Source of the DNA: G025836975 sp048751585
GTDB lineage: Bacteria > Pseudomonadota > Gammaproteobacteria > Burkholderiales > Burkholderiaceae_B
Direction of reading: 5' to 3'
DNA length: 64,000 nt
Assembly: GCF_048751585.1 (NCBI RefSeq)
Contig: NZ_JAZHOB010000006.1
Location: forward strand, 62,001 to 126,000
Shown here: positions 1 to 7,330 of the stretch, piece by piece
How positions within the stretch are numbered: position 1 is the first letter of the stretch
How the letters are laid out: every line of letters begins with the position of its first letter
Translations under genes and position numbers: made by a program
The notes under the pieces: model-generated
Seen by the model: only the letters and a program-made list of their open reading frames with translations
The model's database searches: none
Told to the model about the DNA's origin: nothing

Positions 1-52
1 CCATCTAGGCGGGTGGCACAGACCACAAGGTCTGTCATAATAATTTCACTGG

Positions 53-87
53 TTATACACAGGCTTGCACACAGAATCTGTGGATAA
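53..87. other. pair of DnaA-box-like sites
   Basis: TTATACACA at 53-61 is one base from the DnaA-box consensus TTATCCACA, and TGTGGATAA at 79-87 is an exact consensus box on the opposite strand. Paired inverted boxes occur near replication origins, but two boxes alone are weak evidence and the replication gene lies 3.6 kb away. The remaining stretch up to 784 is GC-rich, has only short unconvincing open frames and shows no gene I can support. Confidence 0.3.
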
Positions 88-784
88 CCTGAGCGTGTCG
101 GCGCAATGCGCCGCCGGGCTTTCGGGCTGCGCCCCGTGCCAGCCTTGCCGTCACGGCCATTCGGCTTCAATCCCTCACGCCTTCGCGCCGGCAGCGCTGC
201 GCGCTGCGCTTGCCATAAAAAAACGAAGCCCCACCAAAAGGCGGTGCGGGTAGTGCTACGCCTGGGTTTGCTGCGGCAGGTTGCCTGTAAGCGTGCCGTC
301 CCCGATGCTGGCGGTTCCTAGTATGGACGTCACGAGGGGCGGTTCACCGACACGCCGCCCGGCCTTCGCTTATGGAGCTTTCACACCGCGCCTTTCATCC
401 AGCGCCGCAGCAAGCGGCGGGAGCGTTTGCGCTCATGGTTGGGCGGCTGAATCTTGCCCGCGTCAGGGCTCATACCGGAAACGCCGTCTTGCGCAGATAC
501 CGATTCCGCCATGTCTCCTTTGCAAAATGGTCGGCCTGTGCGTCCTTGTCTTGTCGTGAATCCTGGCGTGGGGCGGCTGCGCCTTGGGACTATTGGCCGA
601 AACCGTCCAGCACAAACAATTTCCCCGCCGCTGGCGCGGCTTCCTCGCGAGACAAATTCTTTGTGCTTCCCGGCCCTTCACGTTGTTACGGCCGCTTGCG
701 CGGTGCGCCCAGCCCACCCCCGCCGACCGGATCACAACAAGGACGCACTGGCGCGACCTTGATTACCCTGAAAGGAGTATCACC

Positions 785-1099
785 ATGGCTACTATCGGCA
801 CCTTCACCGCAGACAACAACGGCTACACCGGCACACTGCGCACCCTGACACTCAACGTCAAGGTCAAGCTGGTACCCAACGACAAGGGGGAAAACGACAA
901 AGCCCCTGACTTCCGCCTGCAGGCGGCGGGCAATGACATCGGCGCGGCGTGGCAGAAAACCAGCGAGGCCGGGCGGGAGTACCTGTCCGTGACCCTGGAT
1001 GACCCCTCGTTCCCGGCCACGGTCTATGCTCGCCTGATCGAAAACGAGGACGGCACGCACGACCTGCTGTGGTCGCGCAGCAAGCCGCAAGCGGCTTAA
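785..1099 (+). CDS. DUF736 family protein
   Basis: A 104-residue protein beginning MATIGTFTADNNGYTG and ending in a Trp-Ser-Arg-Ser-Lys-Pro segment, which matches the DUF736 family in length and pattern. DUF736 proteins are small cytoplasmic proteins of unknown biochemical role that are found on conjugative elements and plasmids of proteobacteria. The ATG at 785 is chosen because a strong AAAGGAG sits 8 bases upstream; open frame further upstream has no such site. It is the first recognisable gene of the element backbone and lies opposite the XRE regulator. Family assignment is by recognition. Confidence 0.9.
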   Translation: MATIGTFTADNNGYTGTLRTLTLNVKVKLVPNDKGENDKAPDFRLQAAGNDIGAAWQKTSEAGREYLSVTLDDPSFPATVYARLIENEDGTHDLLWSRSKPQAA

Positions 1100-1105
1100 A
1101 CACTA

Positions 1106-1127
1106 CGCCCCGCCTTTTGGCGGGGCG
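1106..1127. terminator. GC-rich hairpin between convergent genes
   Basis: A perfect 9-bp stem (CGCCCCGCC / GGCGGGGCG) with a TTTT loop starts 7 bases after the DUF736 stop, between two convergent genes. No run of T follows on the plus strand, so it is a weak intrinsic terminator at best and may only stabilise the transcript end. Confidence 0.4.
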
Positions 1128-1163
1128 CATGTCCACCCAATAGCCTATTGCGGCATGGCCGCG

Positions 1164-1454
1164 TTAGCGCTTACCTTCGGTGAGCTGATCTTCTGTTGCG
1201 GTCATTAGCACTGCGGTGCTGCATTCCAGCGCACTGGCGATCTTGAAGATAATCGCCAGTGTGGGCATGTGCTCGCCGCGCTCGATCTTGCCCAGGTGGG
1301 AGCGCTCGATGCCGGCCAGGTTCGCCAGCGTTTCCTGGGCGATGCCGCGTTCCGTGCGCAGCGCACGCGCCGCCATGCCGAAGGCTTGCGCCAATTCGGC
1401 ATCGAAGGTGGTGGCGCCGAGAGGTCGGCCGCGCTGGATGGATCGCTTCTGCAT
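1164..1454 (-). CDS. XRE-family helix-turn-helix regulator
   Basis: A 96-residue DNA-binding protein with one Cro/CI-type helix-turn-helix over residues about 20-80. The recognition region reads IAQETLANLAGIERSHLGKI, then ERGEHMPTLAIIFKIASAL, the usual XRE spacing. The ATG at 1454 is preferred; an in-frame TTG at 1481 would add nine residues. It is transcribed against DUF736 and away from the DUF2958 gene, so it may repress backbone genes of the element. The target is inferred from position only. The 300 bases between it and the next gene are AT-rich and hold no supported gene. Confidence 0.85.
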   Translation of the reverse strand: MQKRSIQRGRPLGATTFDAELAQAFGMAARALRTERGIAQETLANLAGIERSHLGKIERGEHMPTLAIIFKIASALECSTAVLMTATEDQLTEGKR

Positions 1455-1754
1455 AGACAGAAGGTTCGTTTGACGGCACAATTAAAACCACGTTATCTTT
1501 AACTCATTCATTCCAAATTCATCTTCTTTTTGTGTAATGACGGAAATACGTATTGGCGTATTAACTTAAAATCGGAGAACCGCAATCGTGCTTTCTATGA
1601 CTTACGCAAAAGCGACATTACGTATGCACGCTTTCACGAATTCGATGCAAGCCACCTTTGTGGGTCTGCACAAAAATACGAAGACGGATCAGCGGCTTTC
1701 CGCTTGGGCAGGTAAGCGCCTTTTCGCATTAACGGCTTTATTGGCAGTACAAAC

Positions 1755-2105
1755 GTGAACAACCCGCTCATCACCGATGAAGAACGCGAGCAACTGCTTG
1801 TTAATGGACGCGCCCGCGCCGTTGGCCAGGCCATCGACCCGCTGCCGGTGGTGCGGCTTTTTACGCCGGACGCTCACGTGACCTGGTTACTTACCGAACT
1901 CGATCCCGAAGATGGCGACACGGCCTACGGGCTGATCGACTTAGGGATAGGCATGCCGGACGTGGGAACGGTGCAGCTTTCCGCTTTGGCATCCATTGTC
2001 GGGCCACGCAAACAGCCCGTGATGCGAGACCGCTATTTCCAGGCGGCACGCCCGCTATCGGAATATGTCCGTCTGGCGCAGGAAAACGGTTCGAACATCG
2101 ATTGA
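1755..2105 (+). CDS. DUF2958 domain protein
   Basis: A 116-residue protein starting with GTG. The middle carries the DUF2958 signature: VVRLFTPDAHVTWLLTELDP, then DGDTAYGLIDLGIGMPDVG. DUF2958 proteins are small, of unknown function and common in the regulatory end of Tn4371-like and related conjugative elements. No membrane segment or signal peptide is visible, so it is probably cytoplasmic. The length matches the family. Confidence 0.85.
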   Translation: MNNPLITDEEREQLLVNGRARAVGQAIDPLPVVRLFTPDAHVTWLLTELDPEDGDTAYGLIDLGIGMPDVGTVQLSALASIVGPRKQPVMRDRYFQAARPLSEYVRLAQENGSNID

Positions 2106-2383
2106 TGGGGGTGGATATGGTCGGCTGCGACTGAAGCGCGCACTCCATCCAAACCCGGCGCATTGAGACTATTTCCGTCATATTCAAGACCCGTTCGGTC
2201 TGAATCAAGAGTCTTGCAGAAAAGTGCAGCGGCCCAGACTTAAACAGTCATGATCTTTTGCGCGGAATACGGCATGGTGGTTAATGCTGCATGCTGAGGT
2301 TGCAGCGGTGCTGTCGTCGCATTCAGATGATCTGTGCAACGGTTAAGATCCAATCGAACTTGATATTTTCAGTTTCATTTTAC

Positions 2384-2398
2384 TTGATTAGCAATCAA
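2384..2398. promoter_or_regulatory. inverted repeat upstream of the DUF2285 gene
   Basis: TTGATT-AGC-AATCAA is a perfect 6+6 inverted repeat in an AT-rich stretch about 80 bases before the DUF2285 gene. It could be an operator. The surrounding gap (2106-2474) holds no gene that I can support. Confidence 0.3.
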
Positions 2399-2474
2399 AT
2401 CTTAACGTATTGAAACCGAATGGTGTTCGTTTCGTTCATGGCGACGCGCCCGTTAAATCAAGGGGGGTTGCGTT

Positions 2475-3242
2475 ATGGCAGATTCAAGCACCAATTCCTG
2501 GTATCCGACCGCCGCGTATCTCTACGTACTTCATCTCGACCGCCACGCGCTGGCCTGGGAATACCTGCGCCGTCATCCCGATTACCAGCAGGACTGGCTG
2601 CGCCGTATCCGTCGGCCACAAGCGGCGCAGCGCTGGGGCTTGCGCCTGCTCGAAGATCCGGCCCTGGATGCGCGTGAGGCGCATCCGATCTGGTTCCCCG
2701 ACCATCATAGCGTTCAGCTTTACCCGGACGCTGACCCCTTGCCAGACGCTGTGCTGTTCAGGCTTTGGAACCTTCCCGGCCAGAAGCATCTAATTCACGA
2801 TGGCAAGCGTTTGGTGCTGTGGGTACGCTGGCCGGGCGGCTGCTTGCGGTTCGCGCTTGCATCCGGTCTGGCAGATGGCATGGCCTACGTCTATGCCATA
2901 CGCTTCAGCGCGATGTCTGGCGCATGCGCTCAAGCGCTCATCGTCGAACTGAACAAGTTGGCCCTGGTCGACGATGCCGTACCGATTGCAGCGGTGCGAC
3001 CGCGACCGACCTTGTCAGCCTTGCAAGAGCTGCACACTTTGCAGGCGCTCGATGCGACCCGGGCTGGAGCGTCTTTGCGCGAGGTGGCCGAGGGGCTGTT
3101 CGGCGTGGATGCCGTCGTGGCCGACTGGCACGCCGACAGCGCCTTGCGCGCCCGTGTGCGACGGCTTGTGCGCCGGGGCGAGGTGCTAATGCGTGGTGGC
3201 TACCGCCGCCTGGCACAGCTTGCGGCGCTTCCGTTGGCTTAA
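2475..3242 (+). CDS. DUF2285 domain protein with DUF6499-type N-terminus
   Basis: A 255-residue protein. Residues 1-40 (starting MADSSTNSWYPTAAYLYVLH) resemble the DUF6499 segment, with aromatic residues and the WEYLRRHPDYQQDW motif. The C-terminal part, about 160-250, resembles the DUF2285 domain, which looks like a DNA-binding regulator fold and is rich in Arg and Leu. These proteins are regulators or maintenance proteins of integrative elements; the exact role is not established. A GGGG-type ribosome site lies just upstream of the ATG. It is followed by the AlpA-like helix-turn-helix gene and then repA, the usual order in these elements. Confidence 0.8.
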   Translation: MADSSTNSWYPTAAYLYVLHLDRHALAWEYLRRHPDYQQDWLRRIRRPQAAQRWGLRLLEDPALDAREAHPIWFPDHHSVQLYPDADPLPDAVLFRLWNLPGQKHLIHDGKRLVLWVRWPGGCLRFALASGLADGMAYVYAIRFSAMSGACAQALIVELNKLALVDDAVPIAAVRPRPTLSALQELHTLQALDATRAGASLREVAEGLFGVDAVVADWHADSALRARVRRLVRRGEVLMRGGYRRLAQLAALPLA

Positions 3243-3362
3243 GGAAGGACGTTTCGCGTTGCCTGCAAAACGTCCCTGAGCAAGCGCCCCATCTTTCTTG
3301 AGACTACCTCCATCCGGTCGCGTTGTGTGGCCGGGCGTTCTCAACCGATGGAGGTTCACCCT

Positions 3363-3647
3363 ATGCGACCCGCTCCCTTACGGCCTGCCGCTGCACCCAT
3401 TGCCGCGTCCGCACAGCCCCAACGCTACCTGACCAACGATGAAGCCGCCAATTACCTGCGGCTGTCGCCGCGCACGCTGGAGAAGCAACGCGTGATCGGC
3501 GGAGGGCCGAAGTTTCGTAAGTTCGGTCGGCGCGTTATGTACGCGGTGGCCGACCTCGATACCTGGGCTGATGCGCGCAGTTACGAAGCTACGTCCGACC
3601 CCGAGTACGCCGAGCGCCATGCGGGTGACTACCGTGATGGCCGTTGA
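3363..3647 (+). CDS. AlpA/excisionase-like helix-turn-helix protein
   Basis: A 94-residue protein whose core YLTNDEAANYLRLSPRTLEK, then a basic FRKFGRRVMYAVADLDTWAD, is the winged helix of the MerR-like HTH_17 (AlpA/excisionase) group. Such proteins regulate plasmid or prophage genes or act as recombination directionality factors. The ATG at 3363 follows GGAGG; an in-frame GTG at 3327 would add 12 residues. It sits immediately before repA, so control of replication or excision is a reasonable inference. Confidence 0.8.
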   Translation: MRPAPLRPAAAPIAASAQPQRYLTNDEAANYLRLSPRTLEKQRVIGGGPKFRKFGRRVMYAVADLDTWADARSYEATSDPEYAERHAGDYRDGR

Positions 3648-3673
3648 ACGTCGGCGCGCGCCAGGCCATCGCC

Positions 3674-4531
3674 ATGTCTCGCCTCGGGCTGTCATCAGGA
3701 CAGCGGACAGCGCAATTGGAACAACTCGACTTGTTCTACGCGCTGCCAGGCGAGGACTTGGCACCGCGCGACGCCCAGGACCTGATGGCCTATCCGTTCT
3801 TCTCGTTGGCCAAATCGCGGCGCATCGCACCGATCGACTTTCGCAGCGGCAATATCACCATCCGCGTGGAGGGCACGGCCGAACACGGTATTGCCACGAT
3901 CTGGGATGCCGACATCCTGATTTGGGCCGCCAGCCAGATCGTGCAGGCCAGGGATGCGGGCATCCAGCCATCGCGCAGAATGCAGGCCACGCCCTACGAG
4001 ATACTGCGCTTTATTGGGCGAGGCAAATCCTTGCGCGACTATCAACGTCTCAAGGCCGCGCTGGACCGTCTGCAATCGACCACGGTGGCCACGTCCATCC
4101 GCGAAACCACGGGGCGGCGGTTGCATCGTTTTTCCTGGATCAACGAGTGGAAGGAACTGGCCGACGCCAGCGGCACGCCACTGGGCATCGAACTGATCCT
4201 GCCGGATTGGTTCTATGCCGGTGTGCTCGACGCCGCCCTAGTGCTGACCATCGACCCAGCGTATTTCCAACTGACTGGTGGTATCGAACGCTGGCTGTAC
4301 CGGCTGGTGCGCAAGCATGGCGGCAAGCAGGAGTACGGCTGGCAGTTCGACTTCCGGCACCTGCACCGCAAGTCGGGAAGCAGCAGCCGCTTCTCGGATT
4401 TTGCCTACGACTTGCGTGCTCTGGTGAACAAGCAATCCTTGCCAGGCTACGAACTGGGCATTGTGTGCATCCCGAAGGACAAGAAGGAATTGCTAACGTT
4501 CCGGCCCGTGCCGCCTACAGCACGGGGATAA
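3674..4531 (+). CDS. repA: replication initiator protein A
   Basis: A 285-residue protein of the RPA (replication initiator protein A) family. The N-terminal LDLFYALPGEDLAPRDAQDL followed by MAYPFFSLAKSRR is the family hallmark, and SWINEWKELAD and GIERWLYRLVRKHGG also match. It would bind the origin of the element and start replication. The ATG at 3674 is chosen; an upstream TTG at 3644 overlaps the stop of the previous gene and is possible. Iteron-like repeats lie directly after the gene. This replicon type is found both in plasmids and in Tn4371-like integrative elements. Confidence 0.9.
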   Translation: MSRLGLSSGQRTAQLEQLDLFYALPGEDLAPRDAQDLMAYPFFSLAKSRRIAPIDFRSGNITIRVEGTAEHGIATIWDADILIWAASQIVQARDAGIQPSRRMQATPYEILRFIGRGKSLRDYQRLKAALDRLQSTTVATSIRETTGRRLHRFSWINEWKELADASGTPLGIELILPDWFYAGVLDAALVLTIDPAYFQLTGGIERWLYRLVRKHGGKQEYGWQFDFRHLHRKSGSSSRFSDFAYDLRALVNKQSLPGYELGIVCIPKDKKELLTFRPVPPTARG

Positions 4532-4567
4532 CCCTGGGGATAACTCCGGGACAACCTGTGAATAGTG

Positions 4568-4631
4568 TCGTGCTATCAGGAGTAAGGGGTATCGTGCTAT
4601 CGGGAGTACGGCTATCGTGCTATCAGGAGTA
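4568..4631 (+). repeat. three iteron-like direct repeats (candidate oriV)
   Basis: The 17-base unit TCGTGCTATCRGGAGTA occurs at 4568-4584, 4592-4608 and 4615-4631, with one variable base. Starts are 24 and 23 bases apart, about two helical turns. They lie just after repA and are followed by an AT-rich segment (4680-4715) before parA. The 4532-4844 gap has no gene. Spacing and position are typical of iterons bound by a plasmid replication protein; binding by this RepA is inferred. Confidence 0.7.
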
Positions 4632-4844
4632 CGAAACCGCCGGAGAACCAATAACGGCGCGGGTTTTCGCGCCCCCTAACATTACTAACTTTAACACTCT
4701 AACTTATAGTAAAGCAGCACTGTTGCGGTGGATAACGGCCGAAAAACAAAAAGTACCCCAACCCCGACGGCAAAAACACCCCAAAAACCAACCCCGTTCA
4801 GCAGGACAAAAACAGGCCAGCTTTCCAGATCGGAGGGCTGTGCC

Positions 4845-5483
4845 ATGATCATTGCCTTGCTCAACCAGAAAGGCGGCGTAGGCAAGACCACGCTCGCCAC
4901 GCATATCGCCGGGGAACTGGCCCTACGCGGCCAGCACGTCATTCTGCTGGATGCCGACCCGCAGGGTTCATCACTGGACTGGACGCAGCGCAGAAGCCAG
5001 CAAGGACTGCCAAGGCTGTTCAGCGCCGTGGGTCTGGCCAGGGAAACCCTGCATCAGGAAGCGCCAGAACTCGCCAGGCGGGCTGATCACGTTGTTATTG
5101 ATGGCCCACCCCGGATTGCTGCCCTGGCACGCTCCGCGCTGCTGGCGGCTGATTGCGTGTTGATTCCGGTGCAACCGAGCCCCTACGACCTGTGGGCTAG
5201 CGCCGAGATGGTGGCGCTGATCCGCGAAGCGCAGGTATTCCGGCCCCAACTTGTTGCTGCCTTTGTCATCAACCGGCGCGTCAGCACCACGGTGATTGGG
5301 CGTGAGGCACGCCAGGCGCTGGCCGACCAGCCGCTGCCTGCACTGCGTAGCGAAGTACGTCAGCGCATCGTTTTTGCCGACAGCGTGGCTGCTGGTCGGC
5401 TTGCCAGGGAAGCCGCCCCGGACAGCGCCGCTGCGCGGGAAATCACGGCGCTGGTCGATGAGCTGCTGCGGTGGTCGCCATGA
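4845..5483 (+). CDS. parA: ParA-family partition ATPase
   Basis: A 212-residue ATPase of the Walker-type ParA/MinD family. The deviant Walker A motif KGGVGKTT is at residues 9-16, the LLDADPQGS motif at about 36-44, and Walker B is in the HVVIDGPP segment. There is no N-terminal helix-turn-helix, so it is the short (type Ib-like) form. It would drive segregation of the circular form of the element together with the downstream gene. The ATG follows GGAGGG. The next gene overlaps it by 4 bases (ATGA), indicating translational coupling. Confidence 0.93.
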   Translation: MIIALLNQKGGVGKTTLATHIAGELALRGQHVILLDADPQGSSLDWTQRRSQQGLPRLFSAVGLARETLHQEAPELARRADHVVIDGPPRIAALARSALLAADCVLIPVQPSPYDLWASAEMVALIREAQVFRPQLVAAFVINRRVSTTVIGREARQALADQPLPALRSEVRQRIVFADSVAAGRLAREAAPDSAAAREITALVDELLRWSP

Positions 5484-5755
5484 GCAGTGACAACGACAAA
5501 CCGTCCGACAAACGTGCGGGCAAGCGCATCGGCATCGGCGCACGTCCACCCGCGAATCCGCACGCCGAAGCGTGGATTCGCCAGGGCGATACCACCGAAA
5601 TCCCGAAAGGCGACCGTTACACGGCCCGTCTGACCCTCGACGTGACACCCGCTATGCGGGCGCGCATCAAGGTCTTGGCCTTCACGCAAGGCGTAACGGT
5701 GGCCGAGCTGCTGCGTGGGCTGCTGGAACGCGAGTTCCCGGAGAACACACCATGA
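5480..5755 (+). CDS. small ParB-like partition partner
   Basis: A 91-residue basic protein. The C-terminal part (TARLTLDVTPAMRARIKVLA, then TQGVTVAELLRGLLEREF) looks like a ribbon-helix-helix DNA-binding fold. Equivalent genes next to parA in Tn4371-like elements are annotated parB, although they lack the large ParB fold. It overlaps parA by 4 bases and overlaps the following DUF2840 gene by 4 bases, so the three are one coupled unit. Binding to a partition site is an inference. Confidence 0.7.
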   Translation: MSSDNDKPSDKRAGKRIGIGARPPANPHAEAWIRQGDTTEIPKGDRYTARLTLDVTPAMRARIKVLAFTQGVTVAELLRGLLEREFPENTP

Positions 5756-6297
5756 CTGCACACCCACCCACACAGCCGCTGACAGAGACGGCTGCGCCTT
5801 CATCGTTGTTTGCGGCGCTGGCCGACCAGGCCGACAACGTGCCATTGACCCGCGTTTCGTTGGCTTACATCGACCAGCGTTTCAACCTCTATCTGCGCTT
5901 TGGCGAACCGGCGCGCACGCTCCAGCTCGACCGCTGGCGGCGCTGCGCCGTGTTCCTGCCCGCGTCCGTGTTCTGCCGTGTGCGTTGGCAGGCCAATGAC
6001 TACGGCACCACGCGCTGGCAACTCATGGTGATGCAGGCTTGCACGCCGCTGGACGCGGTGCAGCGCATCCCAGGCGTGCAGCCTGGTGCACGCCTGCTGC
6101 TGCATGTGGAGGGCGAAAAGAAGCTACGCGCCATGTTGGCAAAGATTGACGCCATCGAGGCGCTGGGCATTGCCGCCATCGACGTGTCGCCCGCGTACTG
6201 GCGCACGCTGGGCAACCGTATGACGGCTCGCCTGTCACTGCCGGAGTACACCGCCGAGCGACATGCCGCCTGGCTGGCTGGGAGGGAATTGCAATGA
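5752..6297 (+). CDS. DUF2840 domain protein
   Basis: A 181-residue protein with the DUF2840 pattern: LTRVSLAYIDQRFNLYLRFG, then LDRWRRCAVFLPASVFCRVR and WQANDYGTTRW. DUF2840 is found almost only between parA/parB and traF on these elements; no function is established. The start overlaps the stop of the previous gene by 4 bases and its end overlaps the start of traF by 4 bases. No signal peptide is seen. Confidence 0.85.
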   Translation: MTAHPPTQPLTETAAPSSLFAALADQADNVPLTRVSLAYIDQRFNLYLRFGEPARTLQLDRWRRCAVFLPASVFCRVRWQANDYGTTRWQLMVMQACTPLDAVQRIPGVQPGARLLLHVEGEKKLRAMLAKIDAIEALGIAAIDVSPAYWRTLGNRMTARLSLPEYTAERHAAWLAGRELQ

Positions 6298-6833
6298 CAG
6301 TCGAATCTCGTTCACGCTCGCGTGTTCGCATCGTGCTGGCCGTTCTGTCCGCCTGCAGCCTCGCTGCGCTGGCCTGGGCGTCCTTCGTGCCGCCTGCGGC
6401 GCACCTCATCTACAACCCATCCGACAGTGTTCCGGTCGGCTGGTATCGCATCCGACCGACAGGCCCGACGCGCATTGGCAGCATCGTGCTGGCCCGGCTT
6501 CCGGCAGACGTGGCCGCACTCGCTGCGCAGCGCGGCTACCTGCCATCGCACATCCCGCTGCTCAAACGTGTGGGCGCGGTCGCGCCACAACATGTCTGCA
6601 TCGTGGACGGCCAGGTACGCATCGACGGCGTGCCGGTGGCCGCCGTACTGCCTGCCGACCGCATGGGCCGGTCGCTGCCATTTTGGCCGCAATGTCGCCC
6701 GCTAGCCGACGGCGAATTGTTTCTGTTGAGCACAACCAATCCGGCGTCGTTCGACAGCCGCTACTTCGGGCCGATCCAGACATCCGCTGTGATAGGCACC
6801 GCGCAGCCCATCTACCTGGAGAAGCAACCATGA
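6294..6833 (+). CDS. traF: TraF-like S26 signal peptidase of the conjugation system
   Basis: A 179-residue peptidase of family S26C. One membrane segment (about residues 11-31) precedes the active-site motif YNPSDSVPVGWY with Ser45, and the general base is probably Lys91 in PLLKRVGAV. TraF proteins process the conjugative pilin and related precursors in the periplasm. Length and motifs fit. It overlaps its upstream neighbour by 4 bases and precedes the relaxase by 480 bases. Confidence 0.88.
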   Translation: MTVESRSRSRVRIVLAVLSACSLAALAWASFVPPAAHLIYNPSDSVPVGWYRIRPTGPTRIGSIVLARLPADVAALAAQRGYLPSHIPLLKRVGAVAPQHVCIVDGQVRIDGVPVAAVLPADRMGRSLPFWPQCRPLADGELFLLSTTNPASFDSRYFGPIQTSAVIGTAQPIYLEKQP

Positions 6834-7330
6834 CCTTGATCGACTTCTGGCCTCGCTGGCCCGTTGGCTTTCGTCTTTCATGCAGCATGTCCATCGCATT
6901 GTCGCCTGTCGTTGACGTGCTATCAGGCGTACCGATGGCCATGCGTTCGCCGTGTCGCCATGTGCGCAGTGCGAGCGTATCCGCGCTGCACTCTCGCGTG
7001 CATTCCCCTGTGCAGACCGCGTGTTCCGAACGCGCCATGCCTGCGGCATGGTGGGCGTTCGCCGGTCGGCAGGCTGCGCCCTGCGCTGCACCGCCGGGGC
7101 ATCGCATTCCCGTGCTGTCAGGCCGGGAAAAGATGCAGGGCAAGATAAAAGGTCGCGGCACGTTGTTGCGCGAAAAAACAGTCTGCACGTGGGGGCGGCG
7201 CGGCACGCGCCGGTTGCGGCACCGTGCCGCGTGGATCGCCAATGCCTTGTCGGCATTGAGCCAAGCGCGTGCCTCGCACGCTTGGCTGCGACAGCCTTGG
7301 ATGGGGGTAGCGCATGAACCGCAACGATGA
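6830..7330 (+). CDS. uncertain reading frame between traF and the relaxase gene
   Basis: An ATG overlapping the traF stop by 4 bases (ATGA) opens a 166-residue frame that ends 17 bases inside the relaxase gene. The protein is rich in Arg, Ala, Ser and Cys and shows no domain that I recognise, which is common for chance frames in GC-rich DNA. In favour are the coupled start and the lack of any other gene in 480 bases. The stretch could instead be untranslated and hold the transfer origin, which often lies next to a relaxase gene. Confidence 0.3.
   Translation: MTLIDFWPRWPVGFRLSCSMSIALSPVVDVLSGVPMAMRSPCRHVRSASVSALHSRVHSPVQTACSERAMPAAWWAFAGRQAAPCAAPPGHRIPVLSGREKMQGKIKGRGTLLREKTVCTWGRRGTRRLRHRAAWIANALSALSQARASHAWLRQPWMGVAHEPQR

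Noticed and set aside
1530..1715. A 61-codon frame between the XRE and DUF2958 genes
   Set aside because: No ribosome site, no recognisable pattern, and it lies in an AT-rich intergenic region.
4568..4631. The three direct repeats as a small CRISPR array
   Set aside because: Gaps between the units are only 6-7 bases, far too short for spacers, and no cas genes are present; iterons fit better.
3571..4848. A 425-codon open frame on the plus strand overlapping repA
   Set aside because: RepA in the other frame is clearly recognisable; the long frame has no domain and runs through the iterons.
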